Assembly: GCA_027563935.2 (NCBI GenBank)
Contig: CM050449.1
Coordinates: 81,871,178 to 81,935,177, forward strand
From: Costus lasius
Taxonomy: Eukaryota > Streptophyta > Magnoliopsida > Zingiberales > Costaceae
Direction of reading: 5' to 3'
DNA: 64,000 bases
This document shows, one piece after another, positions 39,801 to 48,477 of this stretch. Made by a program: the position numbers and the translations under genes. The notes under the pieces were generated by a model. That model did no database searches and was not told where the DNA came from. It was given only the letters and a program-made list of their open reading frames with translations. Position 1 is the first letter of the stretch, and the number at the start of each line of letters is the position of its first letter.

Positions 39801-42800
39801 GCCAGCCGCCTTCCTACTTCCTTTCTCCATCACCACTCATGACCTCTCCCTCTCCACTTACTCCACCACCATCCGCCCCATCTCATGCTATTCTTGCTGC
39901 CAACGGCTGCATCTCAAGGAAGCCAGTCTCCTTATAAGGCTAGCCCTTCCACTTTGTCTCCATAATATGAGCATATAATTTTTTCTAACCCTAAAACTAA
40001 AACAAATCCTCTTTATCCTTCCCTTGCCTCCTCTCTATGAACTCCTCTCATGAAGTTAAACCTTCAACAACCTTTGGTATCACAGTCATGTTAAATGGTA
40101 CAAACTACATGCTATAAGCCAAATCTATTAGGTTTTTCTTAAAATCTCATGGAAAAGATCATCTCTTCCAAAAGGGGCACCAAATTCATCAAATTAAATG
40201 CATAAAGGGTGGTATCATGTCTCATGACTCTCATCAATAGTATGGAACCAAATATTACTTCTAAAGTGATGTTTCTCATACAGCTACGGCAATTTAGGAC
40301 GTCCTGCCACATATGCTTCGAAAGAGAACGTACCATGTTTCTTTGAACTTCATAAATAATTTTTTACAAAATCAAAGGCCCTTACAATTTGTTATTGTGA
40401 TCTCTAAGGGGCAGTAGATGAATTCTTTGAATATCACCCACTTATTCTCACTATGAAGATTCATATAGCAAAGAAAGGCAATTGCTATAGCCAAGTTATT
40501 ATCTGGTTTGGATGAGTACTCCTTGTGCTCTTATTAGAGCAATAGTTCCCATTCCTGAGCCATTTTCCTGACTGATTTATATTCTTGTGGACGGTGGCCT
40601 GTTCCAAAGAGCACAACACTTCTTGCTCAGTCTAGCGGCTGTAGAGGCTGCTTCCAAGGTTATGGTCATGAGCAATGCTCTTGTATGTGACAGATCAAAT
40701 CATCCATCTATATTGCAGACATTTGGGAGACCACCTTACTCTATGCTAGCCATATATTAGTCAATCACTCCAAGGGTGCAGCCTGGTGGCCCTCAGTATG
40801 AGCGCCACTTGGCTTAGCATGAGAGTGCGACCTGATGGACCAATGCATGCACAATAACTGGTCAACACAAGCAGGTGTTGCTACGATGTGGTCAGTCAAC
40901 AGCTGCATGGGCAACATGTGGACTTTAGAAGCTAGGCATAGATCCGGCGTGCTCTGTCGTGCTTCCATGCTCAATCCTGGTTAGGTAATGGTGGTCATGT
41001 GGCAACTGCTGGCATCCAATGACATCTTGAACTACAATGTCATTCCCCTTCTTCTTCGCACTACATTGGCTCGGGCCGAGACGGTACCACCTTTGTGGAC
41101 ACATTTTCCAATCCATGTATGCATTATCCACAGGAGTTGTCTCCCCCATTTTAGTGGCACTATCGCCTTTAGTCATCGAGTTCGTGAGAAAGTCCAGCAA
41201 TCTCTTTTCTTTAGAGTCTTAGTCCTAGTAATTCTTTTTATTTCCATTTTCTTCATTCTGACATAGAAGGTCAGTAAAGATAATCAGTATTATTTGGTCA
41301 TTTTTACAAAAAATTAACCCCTTAGTAAAAATCTATTTGGTACTTTTTAAATATTTTGCAATATGACAATGCTCTTGAATAAACACAATTGGTTTCTCAG
41401 AACTTTCGTACCTCTCATAGTATTTTACATTAGACTACTAGCTCATGATCATCCCAAAAACATATTGTGGAGCACAAGAACCGCCATTTGTCAGATGTTG
41501 CTAGGATATTTCTTTTCCATATGCATGTTCCTTATTATTTTGAAGGGATATCATTCTGACTATTTGCCACTTGATTGCCACTTGATTCAAAAAGGTCCAT
41601 CCTTAGTTCTTAATGGTTCCATCCCTTTTTTGCTTCTTTTTTTTATGCTAGTCTTTCCCCTCATGCAATGTGTTTTTAGTTATTTATGTTATTATTATGT
41701 CTTTTGTCTTGGGTCCGACAAACTTAGTACTCATGTTACCAGGTTTATTTTCCTTAGACACTCAACTCAAAGGGGTTATTGTTGTTATAATCCCAAAACC
41801 AAATGCACCTTTATCATGTGCTGTTAACTTTTTGAGTGTTCCATATTTCTCTGATTTACATTATTTTTAGAGAGATGTTATTCTAACTGTTTATCACTTA
41901 ATTAATAAAAGTCCTTCCTTGGTCTTCATGGTTTTATCCTTTTTTGCCTCTTTTTAGATGCTTCTAACCTTTCCCCTCACACCATGTTTTTTTGATTGCT
42001 TATGTAATTGTCATGTATTTGGTCGGGTCTAACAAACTTAGTGCTCATGCTAACCAATTCATTTTTCTTAGATACTCGAGAACTCAAAAGAACTATAGTT
42101 GTCATGATCCCAAAACCAAATGCACCATTAGAATGAATGATGTTAAGTTATTTCTCTAGTTTACGAGGTAGTATTGTTAAGTCTATCTCTCAAGTACTCT
42201 TTCCTACCACTAATTTACCAAATCCATTTAACATTAATATAATCTCCTCCCATGATAGCCCACCTCAATTTCTAATACATGTTGTTCCACTATCAACTAT
42301 CACTTCCACCACCCACCATGATACTCCTCCCCTAAAAGTTGATCTGCAACGATGGACTCCTCAAACTTCTAACCCTCGAGCAGCCCCACCTCCTTCAATA
42401 ATTCCTTCCGTCCTGATGACCTTGATCTACCTATCACCTTGTTTTAGATAAATAGGCTAGTACTACTCACCTTATAGCTCAATATGTTTCCTATGATTAT
42501 TGATCCCCTCCATTTCATGTATTCTTATATTTCTTTTCTTATTCTTTATTCTTAAAAAGCATCATGGAGCCTTGGCATTAGTTGCTTGTAAATGAATACA
42601 ATTAAGTATAACCCGAATGATACTATAGCTCGGGATAAAGCCTATCTAGTAGCTAAAGGATTCACTCAACTATGATATTGAGTATTTTGATTTTTTTTAC
42701 CTATTTCTAGACTTAACTTTGTTCGATTCTTTTTCTCCTTTTCTCCATTGCGGATTAATCTTGGCTAAGTGTTTCACCAAATGGATATCAAAAATGTCTT

Positions 42801-45800
42801 TCTTTATGGAGATTTAGATGCAACAATTTAATAGAGCAACCTCCAGGTATATTGCTCAGGGGAGTGTATGTGCAAGTAAAAACTATCTATGGCCTTAAAC
42901 AAAGCTAGTATACTTGGTCTCATAAATCAACTGGGTTTCACTATAGCAAAGCTAATCACTCTGTCATTGTTCGGTGTTTTAGCGCTAGACAATTATTATT
43001 ATTGTGTATGTTGATGATATTCCTTTGACAAAAGTGATCACCAAAGCATTGTTGGTATTAAAAAAAAAAAACTAGATCCTCATTTCAATCTTAGGCTTTG
43101 TTTACTAGCAAGAAAGGAATATTAGAAAGAAAGGAGAGTTAGATGGGAAAAAAAGTGTAAAAATTTTCCTTTTTTCTGTTTCTTTATAGGGAAATAAAGT
43201 TAGGTGGACAGCATTCGCTCCTTTGCCCTAGACTTCGGCATGTGGAAGGGGAAAAGGGCAACGAAGGTGGAGGTGGAGTGGGAAGAGGGCGGCGGAGATG
43301 GAGGGTGAAGAGGAAGGTGGAGGGGAACGAAGTGGCCGAAGGGGAAAGAGGGAATAGAAGAGGGTAGCAGAGGTAGAGGGAAGGCAACAACAACGAATGA
43401 GGAAAAAAAGGAAAGAGAAAAAGGTGGAGGGAAGGCAGCAGTAGCGAGAGGCAGGAAAGCAAAAGCGTGAGTTGTTTGTTAATGAGTGAGTAGGGTATCA
43501 AGGAAAACATAGAGTATAAGTCTGCTTTCCGCCCATTTGGGTGGATTACAAAAGCACTTTTCCCTCTAATTTTCTTTCCACTCTTTTCCATCCGTTCAAA
43601 TAAACAAGGGAAAAAGCTATTTTCTCTCCTTTCCACCTACTTTTCTCCTCAAGTAAAAGGGTGTTTATCTTGACAGACCCAAATATTTTTCTTGGCATTG
43701 AGGTGGTGGTGGGATCCTGAGTGATATTACTTCTTCAATCTGAACCAATAAATCAATTAGATATGAGGCAAAATGGATCTTGCTTTATCGTTGATCAGGG
43801 GTTTCTATATGAAAAATACAAATCGGAGTTTGAAGAAAGGGAAGGGGCCATCAACCCGCAACAAATAGAGGAGGATTTATTCAATCACATAGTTTGGGCT
43901 CCTAGAATATAATGCTCTTGCAACCTATTTGATTGTATTGAAAGTTTATAAAGACAAGGGTATATCAATGTCTTAGTGAGAATACACCCTAGATCCCTTA
44001 TAGAAGAAAGAGGAAGTAGAAGGTGCAAACCTATTGAGACTCTCATTTCTTCTACAGTAAATTATAGTGCTCATAGTCAATCCGAAATTGTTAATTCCAT
44101 AAGTATCAAAGATTGGTTTATAATTAATCTATCTGCTTATTAACATGCTAGATATTTCTGATGTTGTAGGTGTTATTAGCCAGTTTATGCAAGAATCCAA
44201 AAAGTATCATTTGGAAGCTATTCTTCAAATATTAGAATATATTAGAACATATTAAAGGCTCTTCCAGAGAAGGATTACATTACAAAAACTTGACCACTGA
44301 AGAGTTTAGGCCTACTTTAATGCAGATTATGCTAGGAATGTGGATGACAAGAGATTAGTTCTAGGGTTTTGCATCTTTGATAGGAAACTTAATTCCTTGA
44401 AAAAGCAAGAGGCAGAGTGTGATGGTGAGGTCAAGTTGTGAAGCTGAATACAAGATGACGAGTCCATGAACATGTGAGATAATGTGGATTAAGAATCTTA
44501 TAATATATCTTGGTTTTAAATGTACTACCATATATTGTGATAAGCAATCTACTATTTTATTGTAAATAACTCAATTTTTCATAAGAGGCCTAACATATTG
44601 AGGCTAATTGTCATTTTACAAGGGATGTTATAATGACCAAGAAAATTTACACTCCTTTCATCAAGTCAGAGGATTACATTGCAGATATTCTACCAAAGGA
44701 TTTCATTAAGATTTTCTACATTATGTGGCAAGCTAGGCATAACCAATATCTAAACTCCAACTTGAGTGTGAGGGTTGAGAAATAAGTCTTTATATTATAT
44801 TTTATGCTTAGTTATTGGGTTTTTTAACAGTTATGTTATTATAATAGGTTTGGATCCATTATACTAACTTAAATATTGTAATAGTTGTAATAGTAAGATA
44901 TTTTTAGAATTTTCGCCTTAAACTATAACAAACAATTCAAAGAAGACACCACAAGAGTTTCTCTCTTTCTCAAAAATGCATGAGAATTACAATTAGTAAT
45001 AACTTTGCTACCTGCGGTATTTTTAGAGGTATCCTTTTTATAAAGTGCAGCTACAGTATCTTTATCTTGGGAGGAAAGGCTTTCCCACCCTGAAACTGTT
45101 TCCAAACTGCATGATGGAGACATTGTGATGAAACAGTTGACATGGTGCCATGATAGGCCTCGGGCACCTTGTCCTTCTGCTTTAGTTGAGACACGAACCT
45201 GCCATGGCAACACCAAAGCAACTTACCACTGAATCCAAGTTTCTTATTAAAAAATATTTATGTGCAAGGAAGAGCTACAAAAAGAAGAGAAGCCAACCAG
45301 CAAGATAATGAGGAATGCAGAAGAAAATACCTAAGCAAAGAAATGGATTAAATCAGTCTACTCAAAACTGCAAAAGTTATCAAAGCAGAAATTGTCTCAT
45401 GTGGAAATAACAGATTGCTTGAATTGCTTCAAACCACAATCTTTGCAGAAAAAGAGCACCTTTCATCTCTTCCAAGTCCCTGAACTACCAGACTATTTCT
45501 TATTGAAATGGCAAAATAAGATGTTGATAAATGACATTATGATTTATTTTGATTGTAATACCATATAACTCCATGATCTGACATTTAAAACTAAAAGTTA
45601 AAGTACTACAATGGTGCATATGCACAAAAATTATATATAACATTAACTGGCCTATGCATGCAACCAACCTATCCTCACATGTATACTCTCAAAGTTAGAT
45701 TCTTGAGAAACCATTCAAAATGATTGGTTTGGATTGTACACTCAAAATACAAGTGCTTGACATAAGTTTCTACAAGAACAATCCACACTTAATTCTTATC

Positions 45801-47458
45801 ATCTAACCCACAGCTTGACATAAGTTTCTACAAGTGCTTGACATTGTCCCTATTCAGCAGCAGCGAAATGTTTAATTTGAAAATGCTGCATAAAAAGGAA
45901 ACGAAAGGAGAATCTCAAATGAGAATAGAGAAGTTATACAAGAGTACCAACCGTTCCTTTCATAATCTTCTGGCTGCAATGCCTACAGGTGGCACGGGAA
46001 GTTTGAGAAACTTCAATAGCACATTCAGTGAAGGAAACTGTAGAGGTATCAGTGCTAGTACTAGAGGATCCACCCTCAACATAATTTTTTATCTTTTTCT
46101 GATCATCCCATCGAAGTAAGTCTATGCCATCAACATCATCAAGACTGTGATTATGATTAAGAACCATAGTCACTACTAGGGAATCAAGCAAATCAGCAAA
46201 CAAGAAGAAAAACAATGAAAAAAAATTACATTTTAGTAAATTTAAAATTCAAGAGCAAGATATATCATAATTACTCAATCACTATAATGTCAAAAGATGT
46301 ATAATCTATCAACTAACCAACCAATAAAATCAAAGTTGTCGTACTTACGATTTGACCTGGTTTTTCTTCTTGAAGATGCAACTAGCGTGATTCCACAGCT
46401 GCAGGACAAAATAGATCAGAATTTCATGCAGACTTGGGATAAACACAAGAAGACAAGTGTGGTAAATAAAACATGTCAAATCATTAGTTGTATATCTTAC
46501 ATTGGCATACTAAAATTAGTCAATTGTGACCAGGAAATAATCCAAATTTATAATTCAGTGTAGCACAGCCAGATGCTGACAGAGAGATGAAAGCATGTAA
46601 ACCAAGCAGTCGATCTTAAATCAATTAAAAATTTTCTCCATTCCCTCAGTAAGTATCTCCAACAAAATGGTCGTATTCATATAGAAGTTCAACGCATGTT
46701 GCCCATTAGATCAACTTGTTGAAGTAAAAAAAAAACACATATACACAGATACAAACTGAAAAAAAAAACTGTGGTTCCCTCAGTTTTGCAAAGTATCTCA
46801 AACGAAAGGGTCGTATCCACCTAAAGTTCAAAGCATGTTACCATGATATCAAGTGATTGAAATCAATCAACAACAAAAACCACCCATACTAGGTATATTG
46901 TTTTCAGTGGAAATGCAAACTATGTACCATGACTATTCAACGGCAGGAACAATGGCTTCCATCACACCCGCGCATGGTCAAAAAAAAATCCATAAAGTTC
47001 AAGCGTTTATCTAATGCACATATGAGGATACCTACGAAATCTCTTTTAAGAAAGAAACAAATAAAAAAGGTAAGAAAAATGAGAAACTATGACATAAAAG
47101 CCAAAAGAAATGCTCTGGATGATACTGATATCAAACTTAGAAAAGATACATTTTTTTTTTTATGGAGAGAACAACAGGCAAGTGAAGGGAAAACGAGGGT
47201 ACCGCAAAAAAATCAACTATTTTTGCATTAGAAAATTTAGTAAGTGCAGGCCTCCCAATTTACGCAGCGACAACAATCCGGGAAAAGATGAGGAGAGAGA
47301 AAGAGAGAGATTACGGGCATGAATCCGTCGAACTGAGTGGAAGCAACCATCTTGCCGAGGCGGAGCTGTTCCTTGCCGATGGTGCCCTTGCAAGCCTTGC
47401 ACGAAGACCGTCCTGACTTAGCGTATTCGACCTTCCACGGCTTCGGAGGGTTCGCCAT
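15385..47458 (-). CDS. PARP1: poly(ADP-ribose) polymerase 1, complete 20-exon gene
   Basis: Twenty exons with GT-AG introns and consistent phases join into an open frame of 984 codons including TAA (983 residues), the usual plant PARP1 length. Zinc finger 1 uses C20, C23, H52, C55; zinc finger 2 uses C118, C121, H148, C151; the PADR1/third zinc domain uses C305, C308, C321, C331. A BRCT domain covers about 390-475, WGR has W559-G560-R561, the helical regulatory domain covers about 640-775, and the ADP-ribosyltransferase fold covers about 785-983. The H-Y-E triad is complete: H833 (LLWHGS), Y867 (GKGIYFAD) and E960 ([10 protein letters not shown]), with Y878 for nicotinamide stacking. The enzyme binds broken DNA in the nucleus and polymerises ADP-ribose from NAD+. 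Introns 4, 5 and 14 are enlarged to 5.5, 5.9 and 12.5 kb by mobile elements. No frameshift or stop was met. The start is the first ATG of the [16 protein letters not shown] segment, in a good context (G at -3 and +4). Confidence 0.95.
15571..15753 (-). CDS. PARP1: PARP1 exon 19
   Basis: Residues 908-968 with the catalytic glutamate E960 ([13 protein letters not shown]). Acceptor GTACAG, donor GTTAGT, phase 0. Confidence 0.94.
16414..16551 (-). CDS. PARP1: PARP1 exon 18
   Basis: Residues 862-907 with Y867 and Y878 of the NAD+ pocket ([18 protein letters not shown]). Acceptor GACAG. The donor GTGATT was taken after KKAL, which keeps phase 0. Confidence 0.9.
17159..17241 (-). CDS. PARP1: PARP1 exon 17
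   Basis: Residues 834-861 ([20 protein letters not shown]). Acceptor TTGCAG, donor GTTCTC, phase 0. Confidence 0.93.
17860..17968 (-). CDS. PARP1: PARP1 exon 16
   Basis: Residues 798-834 with catalytic H833 at the 3' edge (KMLLWHG). Acceptor TCACAG, donor GTATGC, phase 1. Confidence 0.93.
18038..18229 (-). CDS. PARP1: PARP1 exon 15
   Basis: Residues 734-797. End of the helical domain ([18 protein letters not shown]) and the [10 protein letters not shown] segment that opens the catalytic fold. Acceptor ATTTAG, donor GTGCTT, phase 0. Confidence 0.93.
18230..19008. other. PARP1 intron 14, distal part without elements
   Basis: AT-rich intron sequence between exon 15 and the copia insertion. 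No coding or repeat structure was recognised. Confidence 0.6.
19014..19120 (+). repeat. left LTR of the intron 14 copia
   Basis: 107 bp, TG...CA, target duplication AATAT on its left. Confidence 0.85.
19121..19132 (+). other. primer-binding site (initiator Met tRNA)
   Basis: TGGTATTAGAGC abuts the LTR end, one change from the copia consensus TGGTATCAGAGC. Confidence 0.8.
19163..19246. repeat. 42-bp direct tandem duplication
   Basis: The phrase ccatcgccacaactactatg plus about 20 following bases occurs twice in a row inside the leader of the intron 14 copia element. Confidence 0.7.
22762..22875 (+). repeat. right LTR of the intron 14 copia
   Basis: 114 bp, TG...CA, followed by AATAT. It differs from the left LTR by several substitutions and small indels, so the insertion is old. 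Confidence 0.85.
23710..23748. repeat. near-perfect inverted repeat
   Basis: CCAGAATTCTAAGC at 23710-23723 pairs with GCTTAAGAATTCTGG at 23734-23748 apart from one extra base, around a C-rich loop. A related word (gaatttcctaagcgaggggg) lies at about 23337-23356, so the pair may mark one end of a small inverted-repeat transposon of about 0.4 kb. Confidence 0.5.
24803..24836. repeat. TA microsatellite
   Basis: Uninterrupted TA dinucleotide run of about 17 units. Confidence 0.9.
25811..25900. repeat. 26-bp tandem repeat
   Basis: Three to four copies of ataaacttattgtgttatca plus aaat, the last ones diverged. Confidence 0.85.
26145..26490. repeat. tandem array of GTACACC palindromes in PARP1 intron 14
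   Basis: Six degenerate units of roughly 55-80 bases. Each has a palindrome related to GTACACCCTCATAGGTGTAC followed by aatgtttttt and a T-rich spacer ending in tttatataattttt. The most symmetrical cores are near 26355 and 26427 (tgtacacctgagggtgtaca). This is the third array in the window made of short palindromes, with an unrelated core. Confidence 0.8.
26690..29160 (+). pseudogene. hAT-superfamily transposase remnant in PARP1 intron 14
   Basis: Conceptual translation in shifting frames gives the hAT order. A BED-finger-like end (GITNCTKVP) lies near 26830, and the segment [17 protein letters not shown] then [18 protein letters not shown] lies at about 27370-27490. The DUF659-type [12 protein letters not shown] ... 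[11 protein letters not shown] lies at about 27820-27905, and IIQLIADN at about 28005. The segment from about 28260 resembles the R-x-T-x-F-x-T stretch of plant hAT proteins, and a C-terminal dimerisation-like [13 protein letters not shown] lies near 28910. Stops and frameshifts are frequent and a MITE interrupts it. The element's own terminal repeats and 8-bp target duplication were not found. Confidence 0.7.
27518..27804. mobile_element. MITE with TAA target duplication (PIF/Harbinger-like)
   Basis: 287 bp. The left end GGCTGTGTTTAAAAGGG and the right end CCCTTTTAAACACAGTC are inverted repeats differing at one base, flanked by TAA on both sides (27515-27517 and 27805-27807). An internal copy of the left end (tttaaaagggcggatggaaa) starts near 27587. 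A 3-bp TAA duplication and GGC-type ends are typical of PIF/Harbinger MITEs. It sits inside the hAT coding remnant. Confidence 0.8.
29170..30753. other. PARP1 intron 14, proximal part
   Basis: No gene was recognised. Two short duplications are present: 35 bp twice at 29592-29661 (agcaaagccaagacttagag and following) and about 75 bp twice at 30163-30304. Confidence 0.55.
30163..30304. repeat. direct tandem duplication with GGTACC cores
   Basis: Two copies of tattggtagtctacaatatc, then ggtaccaccggta, then ggtatgtaccaat, the second slightly shorter. GGTACC-containing words with the same look recur at 16785-16905 in intron 17, which suggests a dispersed repeat. Confidence 0.7.
30754..30914 (-). 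CDS. PARP1: PARP1 exon 14
   Basis: Residues 680-733 ([18 protein letters not shown]) of the helical domain. Acceptor TTGCAG, donor GTGAGT, phase 0. The 12.5-kb intron 14 follows. Confidence 0.93.
31021..31097 (-). CDS. PARP1: PARP1 exon 13
   Basis: Residues 654-680 ([18 protein letters not shown]) of the helical domain. Acceptor TTTCAG, donor GTAAAT, phase 1. Confidence 0.92.
31170..31279 (-). CDS. PARP1: PARP1 exon 12
   Basis: Residues 618-654, start of the helical regulatory domain ([18 protein letters not shown]). Acceptor TTGTAG, donor GTAAGT, phase 2. Confidence 0.92.
31358..31595 (-). CDS. PARP1: PARP1 exon 11
   Basis: Residues 538-617, most of the WGR domain ([16 protein letters not shown]). 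Acceptor TGGCAG, donor GTACGT, phase 0. Confidence 0.93.
31865..32122 (-). CDS. PARP1: PARP1 exon 10
   Basis: Residues 452-538. End of BRCT ([18 protein letters not shown]) and entry to the WGR region ([27 protein letters not shown]). Acceptor GTACAG, donor GTACAT, phase 2. Confidence 0.93.
32478..32541 (-). CDS. PARP1: PARP1 exon 9
   Basis: A 64-base exon, residues 431-452 of BRCT ([18 protein letters not shown]). Acceptor CTGCAG, donor GTTAGC, phase 2. Confidence 0.9.
32661..32721 (-). CDS. PARP1: PARP1 exon 8
   Basis: A 61-base exon, residues 411-431 of the BRCT domain ([18 protein letters not shown]). Acceptor ATTTAG, donor GTTTTA, phase 1. Confidence 0.9.
32929..33084 (-). CDS. PARP1: PARP1 exon 7
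   Basis: Residues 359-410. Linker and start of the BRCT fold ([12 protein letters not shown]). Acceptor TTTCAG, donor GTAAGT, phase 0. Confidence 0.92.
33155..33350 (-). CDS. PARP1: PARP1 exon 6
   Basis: Residues 293-358, core of the third zinc domain with CPMCSG, YSCHGY and SKCSYST. Acceptor ATCAAG, donor GTATAT, phase 0. Confidence 0.92.
34955..34978. repeat. TA microsatellite
   Basis: TA dinucleotide run of about 12 units inside the intron 5 retroelement. Confidence 0.85.
35851..36018. mobile_element. small terminal-inverted-repeat element
   Basis: The left end GCTGCATTTGGGAAT and the right end ATTCCCAAATGCACC are inverted repeats of 15 bases with one mismatch, about 168 bp apart. Inside, gggccacatgggt pairs loosely with acccgcgggtc. 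The flanks acaagt and caagat hint at a decayed target duplication. It resembles a hAT-type MITE; the class is uncertain. Confidence 0.5.
39097..39275 (-). repeat. tandem duplication of the PARP1 exon 5 / intron 5 junction
   Basis: A unit of about 93 bp beginning gaatgaaggtac occurs at 39097-39189 and again from 39190. The right copy carries the functional junction (AGATG then donor GTTAGT, read on the minus strand). The left copy, inside the intron, keeps the exon words agatctgcgagaaagatg but has GATTTA where the donor GT should be, so that donor is dead. Confidence 0.8.
39246..39549 (-). CDS. PARP1: PARP1 exon 5
   Basis: Residues 192-293. A lysine- and serine-rich linker (STKRKAAG, a likely nuclear localisation signal) leads into the start of the PADR1 domain ([24 protein letters not shown]). 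The acceptor CATTAG was chosen over a CAG five bases downstream because only it keeps phase with exon 4. Donor GTTAGT. The 3' edge of this exon is tandemly duplicated just inside intron 5. Confidence 0.9.
39614..39716 (+). repeat. left LTR of the intron 4 copia
   Basis: 103 bp starting TGTTGAGAAATAAG. Confidence 0.8.
41490..42150 (+). repeat. tandem duplication within the intron 4 copia
   Basis: About 330 bp are present twice. The landmarks cttagtactcatgttacca and cccaaaaccaaatgcacc near 41725-41810 recur as cttagtgctcatgctaacca and cccaaaaccaaatgcacc near 42030-42126. The duplicated part corresponds to the copia integrase C-terminal region. Confidence 0.7.
43095..43670. mobile_element. probable MITE-like insertion
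   Basis: A purine-rich left half and pyrimidine-rich right half interrupt the copia reverse transcriptase frame. The left end (ggctttgtttactagcaag) and the complement of the right end (aaacacccttttacttgagg) are only loosely inverted. The style resembles the TAA-flanked MITE in intron 14. The ends are uncertain. Confidence 0.4.
44773..44890 (+). repeat. right LTR of the intron 4 copia
   Basis: 118 bp, preceded by a purine-rich tract (gagtgtgagg). The initial T of TG is mutated. Confidence 0.75.
45012..45198 (-). CDS. PARP1: PARP1 exon 4
   Basis: Residues 130-192, second half of zinc finger 2 (H148 and C151 in LSWHHVNCF). Donor GTAGCA, phase 1. The 5.5-kb intron 4 follows. Confidence 0.92.
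45952..46144 (-). CDS. PARP1: PARP1 exon 3
   Basis: Residues 65-129. Contains [18 protein letters not shown] and the first half of zinc finger 2 (C118, C121). Acceptor TCACAG, donor GTTGGT, phase 0. Confidence 0.92.
46349..46398 (-). CDS. PARP1: PARP1 exon 2
   Basis: A 50-base exon, residues 49-65, with H52 and C55 (LWNHASC) completing zinc finger 1. Acceptor CTGCAG, donor GTAAGT, phase 2. Confidence 0.93.
46628..46880. repeat. diverged tandem duplication in PARP1 intron 1
   Basis: Two copies of a block of about 140 bp: ttccctcagtaagtatctcc ... ggtcgtattcat ... gttcaacgcatgtt, then ttccctcagttttgcaaagt ... ggtcgtatccac ... gttcaaagcatgtt. No coding potential is seen. Confidence 0.7.
47315..47458 (-). 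CDS. PARP1: PARP1 exon 1
   Basis: Residues 1-48, with C20 and C23 of zinc finger 1 (SSCKACKG). Donor GTAATC, phase 0. Confidence 0.93.
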
Positions 47459-47777
47459 CGCCGGCGATTCGATCGAGAAGCAGAGACGAGGCCGAGAAGT
47501 GTGCGAGTGCGTGCTGCTCTGGGAGGGTTTTTTTTCTCTTTTCTCCTTGTGGGAGAAACTAATTGAGCCGGTGGCACGTCCCAACTCAAACGCTTAAATA
47601 TAATGTGGTCCCCCGTACATGTAACATGTTCCTAGGGCGGGCAAAATACAACAAAACTAACACTAATCACGTTTCGATTGTAAATGGGTCGGTCCATCCA
47701 TTTATGACATACATAAATGAATTTATGTCATACTATAAATACGCAAACCCTAAATCTCTATACCCTGTTAGGCCAAG
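47459..47777 (-). promoter_or_regulatory. PARP1 5' leader and proximal promoter
   Basis: Only 319 bp separate the PARP1 start codon from the chromovirus LTR. On the minus strand the segment has a TATA-like stretch TATATTTAAG at about 47594-47603, roughly 140 bp before the ATG, followed by a GC-richer leader. No other gene fits here. Confidence 0.45.
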
Positions 47778-48477
47778 TGTTAAGCCCCGAGACCACGGTC
47801 AACGTTGACCTGTTGCTCCCTTTCTTTTTTTCTTCTCTTTCGTGAGTCAACCTCCGTTGTAGGCGCGTTGACCAGTCTCCCCAGGCCAACAGTGGCAGGA
47901 GGTAGTGCGCACCACCTCCTTCCGCCAAAACACTCGTCGGAGAACACCCCCCCCCTCGACGGGAAACAGGAGAAAGTAACACCACGAACGGAAAGGGGAA
48001 AGTTTCATTATTATTACGCTTTAATACAGAGTTACATAAAACCCCTCTCAAGATCGCACGCTTACAAACACCAGAGCTCGCCGGACACTCTCCTCATGGT
48101 GTCTCCGTTCCTCACTCTCTTCTTTCCCGCCTCAGGCACCCCCTTGGGTTGAACCTGCTTTGTATTATATCCTTCTTGTCCTCTGCGTGCGTCCCTCTCC
48201 TTCCTCTACCGGCCCACGTTTTTTCACATCAACACTGTGGTCGGTGTCAGGTTGTCTTCGCGATCAAGTCGCTACCTGCCGCCACCCCCTCTCCTTCCGG
48301 AGTCGACTACTGGACGGGGTTTCTCGCCACTGTGCCATCATACGGGTTCTGGATCCATCTTCCGCATCCCGGACCTTTGCCCCGCTTGTCCATTTCACCC
48401 GGATTGACCGCAACGTGGTCTCGTCTCCATTGATCATGCCCACGGACTCGGGGGACCCACCGGTCCCGATCCTCACA
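47778..48477 (-). repeat. 3' LTR of the chromovirus
   Basis: Read on the minus strand it starts TGTGAGGATCGGGACC directly after a purine tract (gattgggggaggat) and ends GGGGCTTAACA, giving TG...CA ends and about 700 bp. The U3 start follows the chromodomain by about 60 bp. No second copy is in the window because the 5' part of the element is cut away. Confidence 0.75.

Larger units (their letters stand above)
39614..44890 (+). mobile_element. decayed short-LTR Ty1/copia in PARP1 intron 4
   Basis: LTRs of 103 bp (39614-39716) and 118 bp (44773-44890) share gagaaataagtctttatatt, ggtttggatccattatacta and acttaaatattg. The primer-binding site TGGTATTAGAGC lies at 39719. The interior reads as broken copia polyprotein: a gag start (VMLNGTNYM) near 40090, the end of integrase near 41460-41830 with a second tandem copy, reverse transcriptase near 42550-43030, and RNase H near 44160-44700 ([15 protein letters not shown]). 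Stops occur throughout. A 0.57-kb insertion sits at about 43095-43670. No target duplication was found. It lies antisense to PARP1. Confidence 0.8.

Noticed and set aside
40765..41200. Minus-strand frames of 69 and 91 codons in PARP1 intron 4
   Set aside because: They lie within the decayed copia interior, whose coding strand is +. They have no motif of their own and do not fit between PARP1 exons.
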